Positions 37,715-46,673 are shown, numbered from the stretch's first letter. The stretch: 64,000 bases of DNA from Brevibacterium limosum (GCF_011617705.1 NZ_CP050154.1:2976001-3040000); one strand, 5' to 3'. Numbers and translations: made by a program. The notes: generated by a model not told the origin, from the letters alone.

Positions 37715-37755
37715 GTCGAAGCAGGGGTCGAGTCTCAGTCGAAGTAGGGGTCGAG
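37715..37755. repeat. 18-base direct repeat spanning the acuC stop
   Basis: Bases 37715-37732 and 37738-37755 differ at one position. The second copy encodes the last six codons of acuC; the first lies just past the stop. Confidence 0.85.
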
Positions 37756-38931
37756 GGCGAAGAAGGGGAAGATGTTCTTCCTGGTGCCCATCACGGCCCG
37801 GTCGAGTTCGGCCTCGGGGTCGAAGCCCTTCGACCAGGGTTCGAAGTCACCGTCGAATCCGTCGGTCATCGACAGCGGCGCCTCTCGTCCGGTCGTCGTC
37901 TGCGCGGAGGCGGCCCACCGGCCGGGGATCCGGGCACCGGGGTCGATATCACGGCCCGCCGCCACGGCCAGGAGATTCGTCCAGGCGCGGGGCACGACGT
38001 CGATGATCGCGTATCCCCCTCCCCCGACGGACAGCCAGCGTCCTTCGGCGTGCTCGACGGCGAGGTCGCGGATGCGTTCGGCGGCGATGCGCATGGCATC
38101 GACGCTCAGGCGCATATGGGTCAGCGGGTCCGCGCGGTGGCCGTCGCAGCCGTGTTGGGAGACGATGACCTGAGGCTCGAATGCGGCGACGACCTGGGGG
38201 ATTGTGGCGTCGAAGGCGCGCAGCCAGTCCGCGTCGCCGGTGCGCGGAGGCAGGGCGATGTTCACCGCCGAGGCGGCTGCCTTGAGTCCCCCGATATCGG
38301 CAGGATATCCGGTGCCGGGGAAGAGGAACTTCCCTGATTCGTGGATCGAGATCGTGAGCACTCGCGGGTCGTCCCAGAAGAACGTCTCCACACCGTCGCC
38401 GTGGTGTGCGTCGGTGTCGAGGTAGACGATGCGTTCGTATCCGGCCTCGAGGAATTCGGTGACCGCTCCGGCTGCATCGTTGTAGACGCAGAAGCCGCTG
38501 GCCCTGCCCGGCATCGCGTGGTGCATTCCGCCGCAGAAGTTCACTGCGCGCAGGTAGTCCCCGGAGATGATCGCATTGGCAGCGTCGATGCTGCCTTGGA
38601 ACAGCAGCGCCGAGGCGGTGTGCATATTCTCGAACCCGGGCACGTCCTCGGTGCCGATTCCGTATCTGTTCGCGTCCTGCTCGTCGAGGCCCTCTTCGGT
38701 GCCGGCCTGCTTGACCGCTGCGATGAAGTCGGGGTCGTGGAGGCGGGCCAGCTTCGCCTCATCGATGTCACCGATGGGATTGACGCGGACGTTGTCGGCG
38801 TCGAAGAGTCCGAAGTCGGCGGCGAGCTTCGCTGTCAGGTCGAGCCTGAGGGGGTGCATGGGGTGGCTGGGACCGAAGTTGTAACCGGTCACCTCGTCGT
38901 CCCAAACGACATACACATCATTTTCGGCCAT
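37735..38931 (-). CDS. acuC: AcuC-like histone deacetylase family protein
   Basis: This protein (398 aa from the chosen ATG) is a zinc deacetylase of the arginase/HDAC superfamily. Metal and catalytic residues are seen in YNFGPSHPMHPLRLDLT, YLDTDAHHGDGVETFFWDD, SIHESGKFLFPGTG and SQHGCDGHRADPL. In Bacillus, AcuC deacetylates and reactivates acetyl-CoA synthetase, which would fit the acetate symporter genes nearby, but the target here is inferred. The start is uncertain: an ATG at 38940 is in frame. A TATAGC box just upstream suggests a very short or absent leader. Confidence 0.88.
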   Translation of the reverse strand: MAENDVYVVWDDEVTGYNFGPSHPMHPLRLDLTAKLAADFGLFDADNVRVNPIGDIDEAKLARLHDPDFIAAVKQAGTEEGLDEQDANRYGIGTEDVPGFENMHTASALLFQGSIDAANAIISGDYLRAVNFCGGMHHAMPGRASGFCVYNDAAGAVTEFLEAGYERIVYLDTDAHHGDGVETFFWDDPRVLTISIHESGKFLFPGTGYPADIGGLKAAASAVNIALPPRTGDADWLRAFDATIPQVVAAFEPQVIVSQHGCDGHRADPLTHMRLSVDAMRIAAERIRDLAVEHAEGRWLSVGGGGYAIIDVVPRAWTNLLAVAAGRDIDPGARIPGRWAASAQTTTGREAPLSMTDGFDGDFEPWSKGFDPEAELDRAVMGTRKNIFPFFALDPYFD

Positions 38932-38990
38932 GCCCACCATGCTATATGGCACAGCTCACTTGCGCCGATTCCGGGGCGACCGGCTCTACC

Positions 38991-40409
38991 ATGGTGCTTG
39001 TGTCCAAGAATTCCTCGCCGCGCTACGACCGGCTGCTCAAGCCGGGTCGGTGGGTCCGTGACTTCGTCGACGACCTCGCTGTGGCATCACCGGCGCGTTT
39101 GGCGATCGGTTCCTTCGTCGCCGTCGTCGCAGCGTTCGCGATCCTGCTGATCCTGCCGGCGAGCATGCGCCATCCCGGTTCGGTGGATCAGGCCACGCAC
39201 ATCGCGAACTCCGTGTTCGTAGCGGTCTCGGCCGTGTGTGTGACCGGACTGACCCCTGTCGTCACGGAGGAGTACTGGTCGGACTTCGGGATCTCGGTCA
39301 TCACCGCCGGCATCCAGGTCGGCGGACTCGGAATCCTCACCCTCGCCTCGGTGCTGGGAATGGCGGTCTCACGTCGGCTGGGCGTGCGGCAGCGCCTGAT
39401 CGCTCAGCAGGCCACCTCGGCGCTCAATCTGGGTCAGGTCGGCTCACTGCTCAAGACCGTGGTCATCACCATTCTCACCGCCGAATCGATTCTCGCGGTG
39501 CTGCTGTTCCCACGGTTCCTCATCCGCGGGGAATCACTCGGCGACTCCGCCTGGTATTCGGTGTTCTACTCGATCTCGGCATTCAACAATGCCGGGTTCA
39601 CCATCCACGAGGGCGGGGCGGCCTACTTCGCCTCTGATCCGTGGATTCTGTCGCTGCTCATGGCCGGGGTGTTCGTCGGTTCGCTGGGCTTCCCGGTCGT
39701 GCTCATGGTCGCGATGTTCTGGAACCGTCCCAGCCGGTGGGATCTGCATACGAAGCTGACGCTGACGACCACGACGACGGTCTTGGCCGTCGGGCTGCTG
39801 CTGTTGGCGCTGTTCGAGTCGGCGAACCCGGCGACCCTGGGTGATAAGAACGCCGGCCACACCTTCGTCGAAGTCCTGTTCATGGCGGTGATGCCCCGTT
39901 CCGGCGGGTTCGCGACGATGGAGGTCGCGGATATGAGCCAGGCTTCGCACCTGCTCATGGACCTCATGATGTTCATCGGCGGGGGTTCGTCGTCGACGGC
40001 CGGCGGCATCAAGGTGACAACGGTGGCAGTGCTCGTCCTCGCCGCGTTCGCCGAGGCCAGGGGCTTGCAGGACGTGCATGTGTTCGGTCGGCGGCTGACC
40101 TCCTCGACGATCAAACTCTCGATCTCGATCCTGCTCACAGGTGCGATGATCGTCTTCATCGGCACCCTGACGATGCTGCAGATCAGTGCCGAGCCTCTCG
40201 ACCGGGTGCTGTTCGAGGTGATCTCGGCCTTCGGCACCGTGGGCCTGAGTTCCGGGGTGTCGGCGACCTCGCCGGACTCGGGACTCTATGTGCTGTCGGT
40301 GATCATGCTCATCGGCCGACTCGGTACGATTACACTGGCGGCCGCACTGTCGATGCAGGATTCGGTGCGCCTGTACCGCTACCCCGAAGAAAGGCCGGTC
40401 GTTGGCTAA
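38991..40409 (+). CDS. TrkH/KtrB family potassium channel subunit
   Basis: This membrane protein (472 aa from the chosen ATG) takes up potassium together with the next gene's product. The four selectivity-filter segments can be seen: SAVCVTGLTPV, SAFNNAGFT, VMPRSGGFAT and SAFGTVGLSSGV, within about eight helices in the MPM repeat pattern. Starts at 38946 and 39000 are also possible; none has a ribosome-binding site. It is divergent from acuC. Confidence 0.9.
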   Translation: MVLVSKNSSPRYDRLLKPGRWVRDFVDDLAVASPARLAIGSFVAVVAAFAILLILPASMRHPGSVDQATHIANSVFVAVSAVCVTGLTPVVTEEYWSDFGISVITAGIQVGGLGILTLASVLGMAVSRRLGVRQRLIAQQATSALNLGQVGSLLKTVVITILTAESILAVLLFPRFLIRGESLGDSAWYSVFYSISAFNNAGFTIHEGGAAYFASDPWILSLLMAGVFVGSLGFPVVLMVAMFWNRPSRWDLHTKLTLTTTTTVLAVGLLLLALFESANPATLGDKNAGHTFVEVLFMAVMPRSGGFATMEVADMSQASHLLMDLMMFIGGGSSSTAGGIKVTTVAVLVLAAFAEARGLQDVHVFGRRLTSSTIKLSISILLTGAMIVFIGTLTMLQISAEPLDRVLFEVISAFGTVGLSSGVSATSPDSGLYVLSVIMLIGRLGTITLAAALSMQDSVRLYRYPEERPVVG

Positions 40410-41064
40410 CGAACACTCTTCTATCCTGGTCATCGGACTGGGACGTTTCGGGTCCTCGACGGCGGCGACTCTTGCACGTCTGGGACGCGAGGTCATGGCC
40501 ATCGAGCACAATCCCGAGCTCGTCAAGGACTGGAGCGGCAAGCTCACGCACGTCGTTGAGGCCGACTCGACGAACATCGACGCTCTGCGTCAGGTGGGTG
40601 CCGGTGACTTCTCGACTGCCGTCGTCGGTATCGGAACCTCGATCGAAGACAGTGTGCTCACCACCGCAAACCTCGTTGACCTCGGCGTTTCGCAGGTGTG
40701 GGCGAAGGCGATCTCACCGTCGCACGGCAAGATCCTCCATCGCATCGGCGCCCACCATGTGCTCTATCCGGAGTCGGATGCCGGTCGCCGCGTCGCCCAT
40801 CTGGTCAGCTCCCGGATGATGGAGTACATCGAGTTCGACGAGGGCCATTTCGCTGTCGTGAAGATGCGTCCGCCGCGGGAGATCCAGGGCTTCACGCTCA
40901 GCGAGTCCGGTGTCCGCGACAAATACGGCGTGACCATCGTGGGCATCAAGAGCCCCGGCCGGGACTTCACCTACGCCGACCCGACGACACGTGTGGGCAA
41001 ACAGGACCTGCTCATCGTCGCCGGGCACGTGGAGCTCCTCGGCCGCTTCGCCGGCCGCCCGTAG
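40402..41064 (+). CDS. TrkA/KtrA family potassium uptake regulator
   Basis: This 220-residue cytoplasmic gating protein has an RCK N-terminal domain with the nucleotide-binding motif ILVIGLGRFGSSTAATLARL and, after about residue 135, an RCK-C (TrkA-C) domain ending DLLIVAGHVELLGRF. It binds NAD(H) or ATP/ADP and opens the TrkH/KtrB-type channel. The TTG start overlaps the channel gene by eight bases, so the two are translationally coupled. Confidence 0.92.
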   Translation: MANEHSSILVIGLGRFGSSTAATLARLGREVMAIEHNPELVKDWSGKLTHVVEADSTNIDALRQVGAGDFSTAVVGIGTSIEDSVLTTANLVDLGVSQVWAKAISPSHGKILHRIGAHHVLYPESDAGRRVAHLVSSRMMEYIEFDEGHFAVVKMRPPREIQGFTLSESGVRDKYGVTIVGIKSPGRDFTYADPTTRVGKQDLLIVAGHVELLGRFAGRP

Positions 41065-41412
41065 ACTCCGGCCGCCCATAGGCCGCAAGACGTGGGCCGT
41101 GGCATGCCCGTAGACCGCAGGGCGGGTGCCGCGTGGGGCCGCGCGGGGCCCGACCGCCCGGCAAGAGCCGCGTGGGCCGCCGAGAGATCGCACGGCGTGG
41201 GTCGCGTGGGGTCGCCCGGCCGCCTCTCCGTCGCGCCAGCTTCACGCCGCGAATGGTACTGGTCTCTCTGAACTGATCACGTTCTTCCGTGTGCAGTTCA
41301 GAGAAATCAGTACCGTTTCGCGGACTGCAGTCTGCAGATACGTTTCGAGACTCACAACCCGCCGCAGCGCACGCAGCCTCCACAAAGAAACGCAATATGC
41401 GGGCACAAAGAG
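41065..41412. other. non-coding region with a large hairpin
   Basis: Between the trkA-like stop and tRNA-Gly there are 348 bases. The left part is a very GC-rich stretch with repeated GTGGGCCG/GCGTGGG words; the middle holds the hairpin at 41247-41323; the right part has a CTGCAG-rich palindrome next to it. No gene seen. Confidence 0.6.
41247..41323. repeat. 29-base-arm imperfect hairpin
   Basis: Left arm 41247-41275 and right arm 41294-41323 pair over nearly their full length with one bulge and a few mismatches, around an 18-base loop that itself contains CACG/CGTG. The inner half-sites TCTGAACTG and CAGTTCAGA recur at 24226-24261. It lies between convergent transcripts. Confidence 0.75.
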
Positions 41413-41483
41413 AGCGGGCGACGGGAATCGAACCCGCGTCATCGGCTTGGGAAGCCGAAGCTTTACCATTAAGCTACGCCCGC
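41413..41483 (-). tRNA. tRNA-Gly (TCC)
   Basis: The minus strand folds as a 71-base tRNA with the 7-bp acceptor stem GCGGGCG/CGCCCGC, the D-arm AGCTTAATGGTAAAGCT, the anticodon arm TCGGCTTCCCAAGCCGA (anticodon TCC, read within loop TTCCCAA), and the T-arm GCGGGTTCGATTCCCGT. CCA is not encoded. Confidence 0.96.
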
Positions 41484-41655
41484 ACGTCGCCACCGAAATG
41501 CAACCGCCCGCCCAGGTAGACCCGGTGCAAGCATGCCGTGGTCGGCGACTCGAACCAGTCTACAGCGTCTCGCCTGATGCGCATCCTCCAGCTGCCCCCT
41601 GCCGAGGCCCACCAACACGCCCCGCCACTCGGTAGCGTGACGCAGTCAGCGACAA

Positions 41656-41718
41656 CCGCGTGTTCAAAGTGAATCCGCCCCCGACCCGAATCGGGTCGCC
41701 TGCACTTTGAACACGCGG
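41656..41718 (-). terminator. nested hairpin, probable terminator of the symporter operon
   Basis: Perfect 16-base arms CCGCGTGTTCAAAGTG and its complement (41656-41671, 41703-41718) enclose a second perfect stem CGACCCGA/TCGGGTCG (41682-41698). It lies 13 bases past the stop of the symporter gene on the minus strand and before tRNA-Gly. Confidence 0.65.
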
Positions 41719-41730
41719 ATGGCAGATGGG

Positions 41731-43383
41731 TCAGTGCTCGACAGCCTCCTCGGCGCCGAACCCGGTGTGAGCGCGAACATCCATCTCGGCGGCGAGCTCC
41801 GGACTCTCCACCGTCCTGTCGGTCACCGAAGCGATCCAGCCGAGGAGGAACCCGAGCGGAATCGAGATGATTCCGGGGTTCGACAGCGGGAAGATCGCGA
41901 AGTCTGCGCCCGGGATCATTGCGGTCTCGGAACCGGAGACGACCGGCGAGAACGCGATGAGGACCATCGCCGAGATCAGACCGCCGTAGATCGACCACAC
42001 CGCTCCGCGGGTGGTGAAGCGCTTCCAGAACAGCGAGTACACGATCGTGGGCAGGTTCGCGCTGGCGGCCACGGCGAAGGCGAGGGCCACGAGGAATGCG
42101 ATGTTCTGCCCCTGCACGCCGATGCCGCCGATGATCGCGACAGCACCGATGACGATCACCGTTCGACGCGCGATCTTGACCTCGGCCTCGGAATCCTCGA
42201 CCTTGCCCTTCTTGATCACGTTGGCGTAGATGTCGTGGGCGAACGACGCCGCTGCAGTGATCGCCAGACCCGCCACCACGGCGAGGATCGTGGCGAAGGC
42301 GACGGCAGAGATGAAGCCCATGAGGATGGGCCCGCCGAGGTGGAGCGCCAACAGCGGTGCCGCCGAGTTCACGCCGCCGGGAGCGTTCTTGATCTCTTCA
42401 GCTCCGACGAGTGCGGCCGCACCGTATCCGAGGACGAGGGTGAAGAGGTAGAAGGCGCCGATGAGCCAGATCGCCCACACCACGGAACGGCGGGCCTCCT
42501 TGGCTGTCGGAACCGTGTAGAAGCGCATGAGCACATGCGGCAGCCCTGCGGTTCCCAGCACGAGCGCCAGCGCCAGGGAGATGAAGTCGAGCGGGTTCTC
42601 ACCATACTGCAGACCGGGATTGAGGACCCCGTCCCCGACTCCCTCGGCCGCGTTCTCCACCGCCGAGGCGAGCAGCGTGGAGAGGTTGAATCCGTTGAGT
42701 GCGAGCACCCAGACGGTCATTGCGAAGGCACCGGCGATGAGCAGGATGGCCTTGACGATCTGCACCCAGGTGGTGCCCTTCATCCCGCCGACGAGGACGT
42801 AGATGATCATCAGCGCGCCGACGACGGCGATGACCAGCGACTGTCCGATCTTGCCGTCGATGCCCATGAGCAGGGACACGAGACCGCCGGCACCGGCCAT
42901 CTGGGCGAGCAGGTAGAAGAAGCACACGGCCAGGGTCGACAGGGCCGCGGCCATGCGCACGGGCCGCTGCTTGAGGCGGAAGGAGAGCACATCGGCCATG
43001 GTGAACTTGCCGGTGTTGCGCATGAGTTCGGCGACGATGAGCAGGGCGACGAGCCACGCGACGAGGAAGCCGATCGAATAGAGGAACCCGTCGTAGCCGT
43101 TGACGGCGATCGCACCGCAGATGCCGAGGAACGACGCGGCAGACAGGTAATCACCGGAGATGGCGAAGCCGTTCTGCGGACCGGTGAAGGACCGGCCTCC
43201 TGCGTAGTAGTCGGAGGCGGATTTGTTGTTGCGGCTGGCCCGCAGGACGATGAACATCGTCACCGCGACGAAGGCGGCGAAGATCGCGATGTTGAGGATG
43301 GGGTTGTTCTCGACCTCGGCCGTCCCTGCAGTCAGCAGGTCTCTGCCCGAGGCGAGCATGTCGCCGAATGCCAGTGCGCTCAT
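41731..43383 (-). CDS. actP: sodium:solute symporter, acetate permease ActP type
   Basis: This 550-residue membrane protein has 12-13 segments and belongs to the solute:sodium symporter family. FTGPQNGFAISGDYLSAASFLG near residue 65 and the sodium-site region AVVAGLAITAAASFAHDIY near residue 365 match acetate/monocarboxylate (ActP/MctC) members. The preceding DUF485 gene, overlapping by four bases, is the usual ActP partner. Substrate probably acetate, pyruvate or propionate; sequence cannot separate these. Confidence 0.9.
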   Translation of the reverse strand: MSALAFGDMLASGRDLLTAGTAEVENNPILNIAIFAAFVAVTMFIVLRASRNNKSASDYYAGGRSFTGPQNGFAISGDYLSAASFLGICGAIAVNGYDGFLYSIGFLVAWLVALLIVAELMRNTGKFTMADVLSFRLKQRPVRMAAALSTLAVCFFYLLAQMAGAGGLVSLLMGIDGKIGQSLVIAVVGALMIIYVLVGGMKGTTWVQIVKAILLIAGAFAMTVWVLALNGFNLSTLLASAVENAAEGVGDGVLNPGLQYGENPLDFISLALALVLGTAGLPHVLMRFYTVPTAKEARRSVVWAIWLIGAFYLFTLVLGYGAAALVGAEEIKNAPGGVNSAAPLLALHLGGPILMGFISAVAFATILAVVAGLAITAAASFAHDIYANVIKKGKVEDSEAEVKIARRTVIVIGAVAIIGGIGVQGQNIAFLVALAFAVAASANLPTIVYSLFWKRFTTRGAVWSIYGGLISAMVLIAFSPVVSGSETAMIPGADFAIFPLSNPGIISIPLGFLLGWIASVTDRTVESPELAAEMDVRAHTGFGAEEAVEH

Positions 43384-43721
43384 GACGGACGTCCTTCCGC
43401 TTCGGCTTGAAGGCGTTCACGGATCGCTTCCGCCGGCGGGTCGAGCTTCTTGTTGGCGAACGAGACGTAGAACATCGTGATCGCGAACGTCGTGACGAAC
43501 TGCAGCAGCCCGAAGACGAGGCCGACGTTGATCTCCCCTGCGACCTTCGTGGACATGAAGTCGTGCGCGTACGTGCTGAGGATGACGTAGAGGAAGTACC
43601 AGACGAGGAAGGCGATGGACAGCGGTATCACCACCGAGAACCTCTTGCGTTTGAGTGCTTTGAATTCAGGGCGCTCCTCCTCTGCGAGGAAGTCAACCCC
43701 AGTGTTGACCGAGTCAGTCAT
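43380..43721 (-). CDS. DUF485 membrane protein (YjcH-like)
   Basis: This 113-residue protein has two membrane helices (about residues 38-60 and 70-95), with RFSVVIPLSIAFLVWYFLYV and FVTTFAITMFYVSFANKKLD as typical DUF485 blocks. These proteins are encoded just before acetate permeases and are thought to assist them; the mechanism is unknown. The ATG at 43721 is chosen because AAAGGAGAG is directly upstream; the frame is open nine codons further. Confidence 0.9.
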   Translation of the reverse strand: MTDSVNTGVDFLAEEERPEFKALKRKRFSVVIPLSIAFLVWYFLYVILSTYAHDFMSTKVAGEINVGLVFGLLQFVTTFAITMFYVSFANKKLDPPAEAIRERLQAEAEGRPS

Positions 43722-43828
43722 TCTCTCTCCTTTAAATGGCCAGAACATCCGTGTCCTGAATCACATGATCCAAAGGTAACGTTCAGCATGCGCTAGGGAA
43801 TACCACCGAAAGTTGGTAGCTTGTTCAC

Positions 43829-44710
43829 ATGAATGCGAACGCCAGGAAAACGCGGGCACTCAGGGCCGAGACCCGCCGCCTGTTCGTCGAGGCCGTCGAC
43901 TCGCTCCATCGAACCGGCACGGGGGACGTTGTCTTCGGAGGCACCGTCGATGAGGGATCGGTCGCTGTCGAGGCCGTCGCCGGGGCAGACCAGGATCTGC
44001 TCTCCTCACTCATCGTCTCCACCGGGCGAGGCCTCGGTGGCCGGGCCATGACCGAAGGCACTCCCCAGCTGACCCGCGATTACGAAATCGATCCCTATAT
44101 CACCCACCACTACGATGAGGAGGTACTCGGCGAGGGCATCCGCGTCCTCGTCGCCGTCCCGACCCTGCTCGGCGGGGAGGTCACGGGCATGGTCTACTGC
44201 GGCCACCGCTCGGACTACGATGCCGCGGCTCCGCAGACAGGGGACCTCGTCAGACGCGTACGGCAGCTCTCGGTCGATCTCGCCCGGCTGGCCCACCGGC
44301 AGGAGGCCCGCGGCGGATCCAAAAGCGAACAGTCCTACCCCGACCTCGAGCCATCGGGCAGGGAAGCGCTGCGCCACACCTATGCGGAGCTGCGAGCCAT
44401 CCGCTCGGGCATCCTCGACGATGAGACTCGCGAGAAGCTCAGCAGTGTCGAGGCCCGGCTGGCCGACATCCTCTCAGGACACAATTCGGAGAACTATCCG
44501 TCGCCGGTGCCAGCCGTGCGCCTGTCCCCGCGGGAGACAGACATCCTCTCCCATGTCGCGTTGGGCTGGTCGAATGCCCGCATCGCCGACGCACTGAGCC
44601 TGCGTGAGTCGACGGTGAAGTCTTACCTCAACACGGCCATGGTCAAGCTCTCGGCACGGACTCGCCACGAGGCGGTCTCCATCGCTCGGTCCTCGAACGT
44701 CCTCCCCTGA
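43829..44710 (+). CDS. GAF-domain LuxR-type transcriptional regulator
   Basis: This 293-residue regulator has a GAF-like sensor region (about residues 15-150) with GIRVLVAVPTLLGGEVTGMVYCG, and a C-terminal LuxR/NarL helix-turn-helix: LSPRETDILSHVALGWSNARI followed by LRESTVKSYLNTAMVKL. No response-regulator receiver domain is present. It is divergent from the DUF485-symporter pair and probably controls it, which is inference from position. The ligand is unknown. Confidence 0.85.
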   Translation: MNANARKTRALRAETRRLFVEAVDSLHRTGTGDVVFGGTVDEGSVAVEAVAGADQDLLSSLIVSTGRGLGGRAMTEGTPQLTRDYEIDPYITHHYDEEVLGEGIRVLVAVPTLLGGEVTGMVYCGHRSDYDAAAPQTGDLVRRVRQLSVDLARLAHRQEARGGSKSEQSYPDLEPSGREALRHTYAELRAIRSGILDDETREKLSSVEARLADILSGHNSENYPSPVPAVRLSPRETDILSHVALGWSNARIADALSLRESTVKSYLNTAMVKLSARTRHEAVSIARSSNVLP

Positions 44711-44734
44711 ACGACGATCGAGCGCCGTCGACGG

Positions 44735-44765
44735 GCCTCAGCCGTCGACACGCCTCAGCCGTCGA
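44735..44765. repeat. 14-base direct repeat spanning the proC stop
   Basis: GCCTCAGCCGTCGA occurs at 44735-44748 and again at 44752-44765, period 17. The second copy contains the proC stop and its last codons. Confidence 0.8.
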
Positions 44766-45591
44766 TGACCTCGGAATTCTCCCGCTCCATCTCCAGGGAA
44801 CGGTCAGCCGCCGCCTGCGCAGCCGCCTCGGCGATATCGAAGATCCCGGCATCGATGAACTTCGACAGACCGGCCAGCGTCGTTCCGCCCTTGCTGCTCA
44901 CGGCCTGACGCTGGGCGCCCGGATCGGGCTTCCGGCTGAGCAGGCGGCCGGCGCCGTCGGCGGTGGCCACGACCATCTGTCGGGCATCATCCTCACTGAG
45001 TCCCTGCTTGACTCCGGCGGCGATCATTGCTTCGGCGAGGAGGAAGAAGTAGGCGACTCCGGACCCGGAGATGCCGGTCATCGCCGGGATCTGGGATTCG
45101 TCGAGGTCGACGACGAGTCCGGCTCCGGACAGGAGCTGACGAAGTGTGTCGACGCTGTCAGCGGGCACCTCGGCGTCGGGGGCCAGCGCGATGACGCCGT
45201 GGCCGATGGAGCTCGGGGTGTTCGGCATGATCCGCACGATCGGATTCTCGGGGGCCAGTTTCGCGAGATCCGAGGCCGCGACTCCGGCGGCCATCGACAC
45301 GAGCACGGCAGTCGCATCGAGGTTCGGGGCGAGTTCGCGGAGGGTCTCGGCCATCATCCAGGGTTTGACGCCGAGGAATACGAAATCGGCTCCGGCCGCG
45401 GCCTTTCCGTTCGCCTCTGCGTCCTCTTCCACTGCCGTCACCGTCGCCGACGGCAGTTCCTTGCTCAGACGCTGCGCCGAGGCGGTCGAATTCGTCGTCG
45501 CGCGGACGGTGATGTCCGCGTCAGCGCTTCGGATCCCCTGGATCAGTGCCGTGCCCATGTTGCCGGTTCCGATGGAGGCGATTGTGGTCAA
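44755..45591 (-). CDS. proC: pyrroline-5-carboxylate reductase
   Basis: This enzyme (278 aa) makes proline from pyrroline-5-carboxylate with NAD(P)H. The N-terminal Rossmann motif is IASIGTGNMGTALIQGI, the middle has VFLGVKPWMM and IVRIMPNTPSSIGHG, and the C-terminal signature is GISGSGVAYFFLLAEAMI with KQGLSEDDARQM. The tail of about 15 residues is charged. It is followed downstream by the divergent LuxR regulator's 3' end. Confidence 0.95.
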   Translation of the reverse strand: MTTIASIGTGNMGTALIQGIRSADADITVRATTNSTASAQRLSKELPSATVTAVEEDAEANGKAAAGADFVFLGVKPWMMAETLRELAPNLDATAVLVSMAAGVAASDLAKLAPENPIVRIMPNTPSSIGHGVIALAPDAEVPADSVDTLRQLLSGAGLVVDLDESQIPAMTGISGSGVAYFFLLAEAMIAAGVKQGLSEDDARQMVVATADGAGRLLSRKPDPGAQRQAVSSKGGTTLAGLSKFIDAGIFDIAEAAAQAAADRSLEMERENSEVIDG

Positions 45592-45674
45592 ATCGAGTCA
45601 GCCTTTCGAGGTTGTCATCTGTTTGCTGCAGTCTTCTGCTCACGGAGGCGGCAGGCGGTCTCCACAGTCGGCGG

Positions 45675-46673
45675 TCAGTCGCCGGCGGGTCCGTCGGTGG
45701 TCGACGAACCGCGTTCCGAGGTGCGGGTGTGACTGTGGGAGTTGCGGCGCGGGGGCGCCTCGGCCAGGCCGAGGTGATCGCGGGCGAAGGCGATCGAGTC
45801 GGCGAGCATCTTCTCACGGGTGGACTGTCTGCGCACGAAGCGAGTGTTGACCTCGACGACGACGTCGCCGGCCCAGTTGTATTTGGCCAGGTACTGCAGG
45901 GTTTCGGCCACCGGCATAGTTCCGGCCCCCGGGACGAGGTGCTCGTCCTTGAGTGAGCCCGCCCCGTCGGTGAGGTGGACGTGTCGGAGTTTGTCGAAGA
46001 TCTCGGCCACGGTCTCCACCGCGTTCATCCCGGCAGTCGAGGCGTGGGAGAAGTCGAAGGTGAGATCGTCGTAGTCCTCATCCAACGGGTTCCAGTCAGG
46101 ATAGTAGACCTGGATTTCGCGCAGCCCCGCCCGCCAGGGGTACATATTCTCCACGGCCAGTCTCACGCCGGTCTCCCGGGAGACCTCTCGGACCCCGTCG
46201 ACGAAACCGAGGGCGTATTCGCCCTGCCAGCGGAAGGGCGGATGGAGGACCACGGTCTCCGCATTCACTTCTCTGGCGAGGTTCGCGGTGATCCGCAGCT
46301 TCTCCCAGTGGTCCTTGTGCAGCACCCGTGGCAGGAAGAGAAGAGTCGGGGCGTGGAGGGACATGACGTCGAGGCCGGTGTCGCGGACGAGTCCGTTGAT
46401 GAGGTCGACGTCTCGCGTCTCGGCGTTGTGCGTGACCATGATCTCGACGCCGTCATAGCCGTGTTTCGCGGCCTGGGTGAAGGTCTCCTCGACGGTCATC
46501 GGGGACACCGACGAGCTGGACAGGCCGAGGCGGATTCGGTGGTCCGAGACGTGATGGGCGTCGTGTTCGTAGACTTCGTGACTGTCGAAGTACTCCTTGT
46601 GGCGCCGCGAATTCGAGCGCGCAGAGTTCTTGGTGGTCAACACCTTTCGCTGGGACTTCGACTTCTTGCTCAT
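45675..46673 (-). CDS. TIM-barrel sugar phosphate isomerase/epimerase family protein
   Basis: This 332-residue protein has a basic, Ser/Lys-rich N-terminus (residues 1-30) and then an AP-endonuclease-2-like TIM barrel: GYDGVEIMVTH, DVMSLHAPTLLF, VVLHPPFRWQ, VRLAVENMYPW, LTFDFSHASTAG, RHVHLTDG. The His/Glu/Asp residues at strand ends could bind a metal. The gene corresponds to the one between ppx and proC in mycobacteria; no substrate is known. The ATG at 46673 is chosen over upstream codons that would run into the split palindrome. Confidence 0.85.
   Translation of the reverse strand: MSKKSKSQRKVLTTKNSARSNSRRHKEYFDSHEVYEHDAHHVSDHRIRLGLSSSSVSPMTVEETFTQAAKHGYDGVEIMVTHNAETRDVDLINGLVRDTGLDVMSLHAPTLLFLPRVLHKDHWEKLRITANLAREVNAETVVLHPPFRWQGEYALGFVDGVREVSRETGVRLAVENMYPWRAGLREIQVYYPDWNPLDEDYDDLTFDFSHASTAGMNAVETVAEIFDKLRHVHLTDGAGSLKDEHLVPGAGTMPVAETLQYLAKYNWAGDVVVEVNTRFVRRQSTREKMLADSIAFARDHLGLAEAPPRRNSHSHTRTSERGSSTTDGPAGD

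Noticed and set aside
41707..43410. A 567-codon plus-strand frame opposite the symporter
   Set aside because: Complement of membrane-helix codons gives Asp/Glu/His-rich filler; not a gene.
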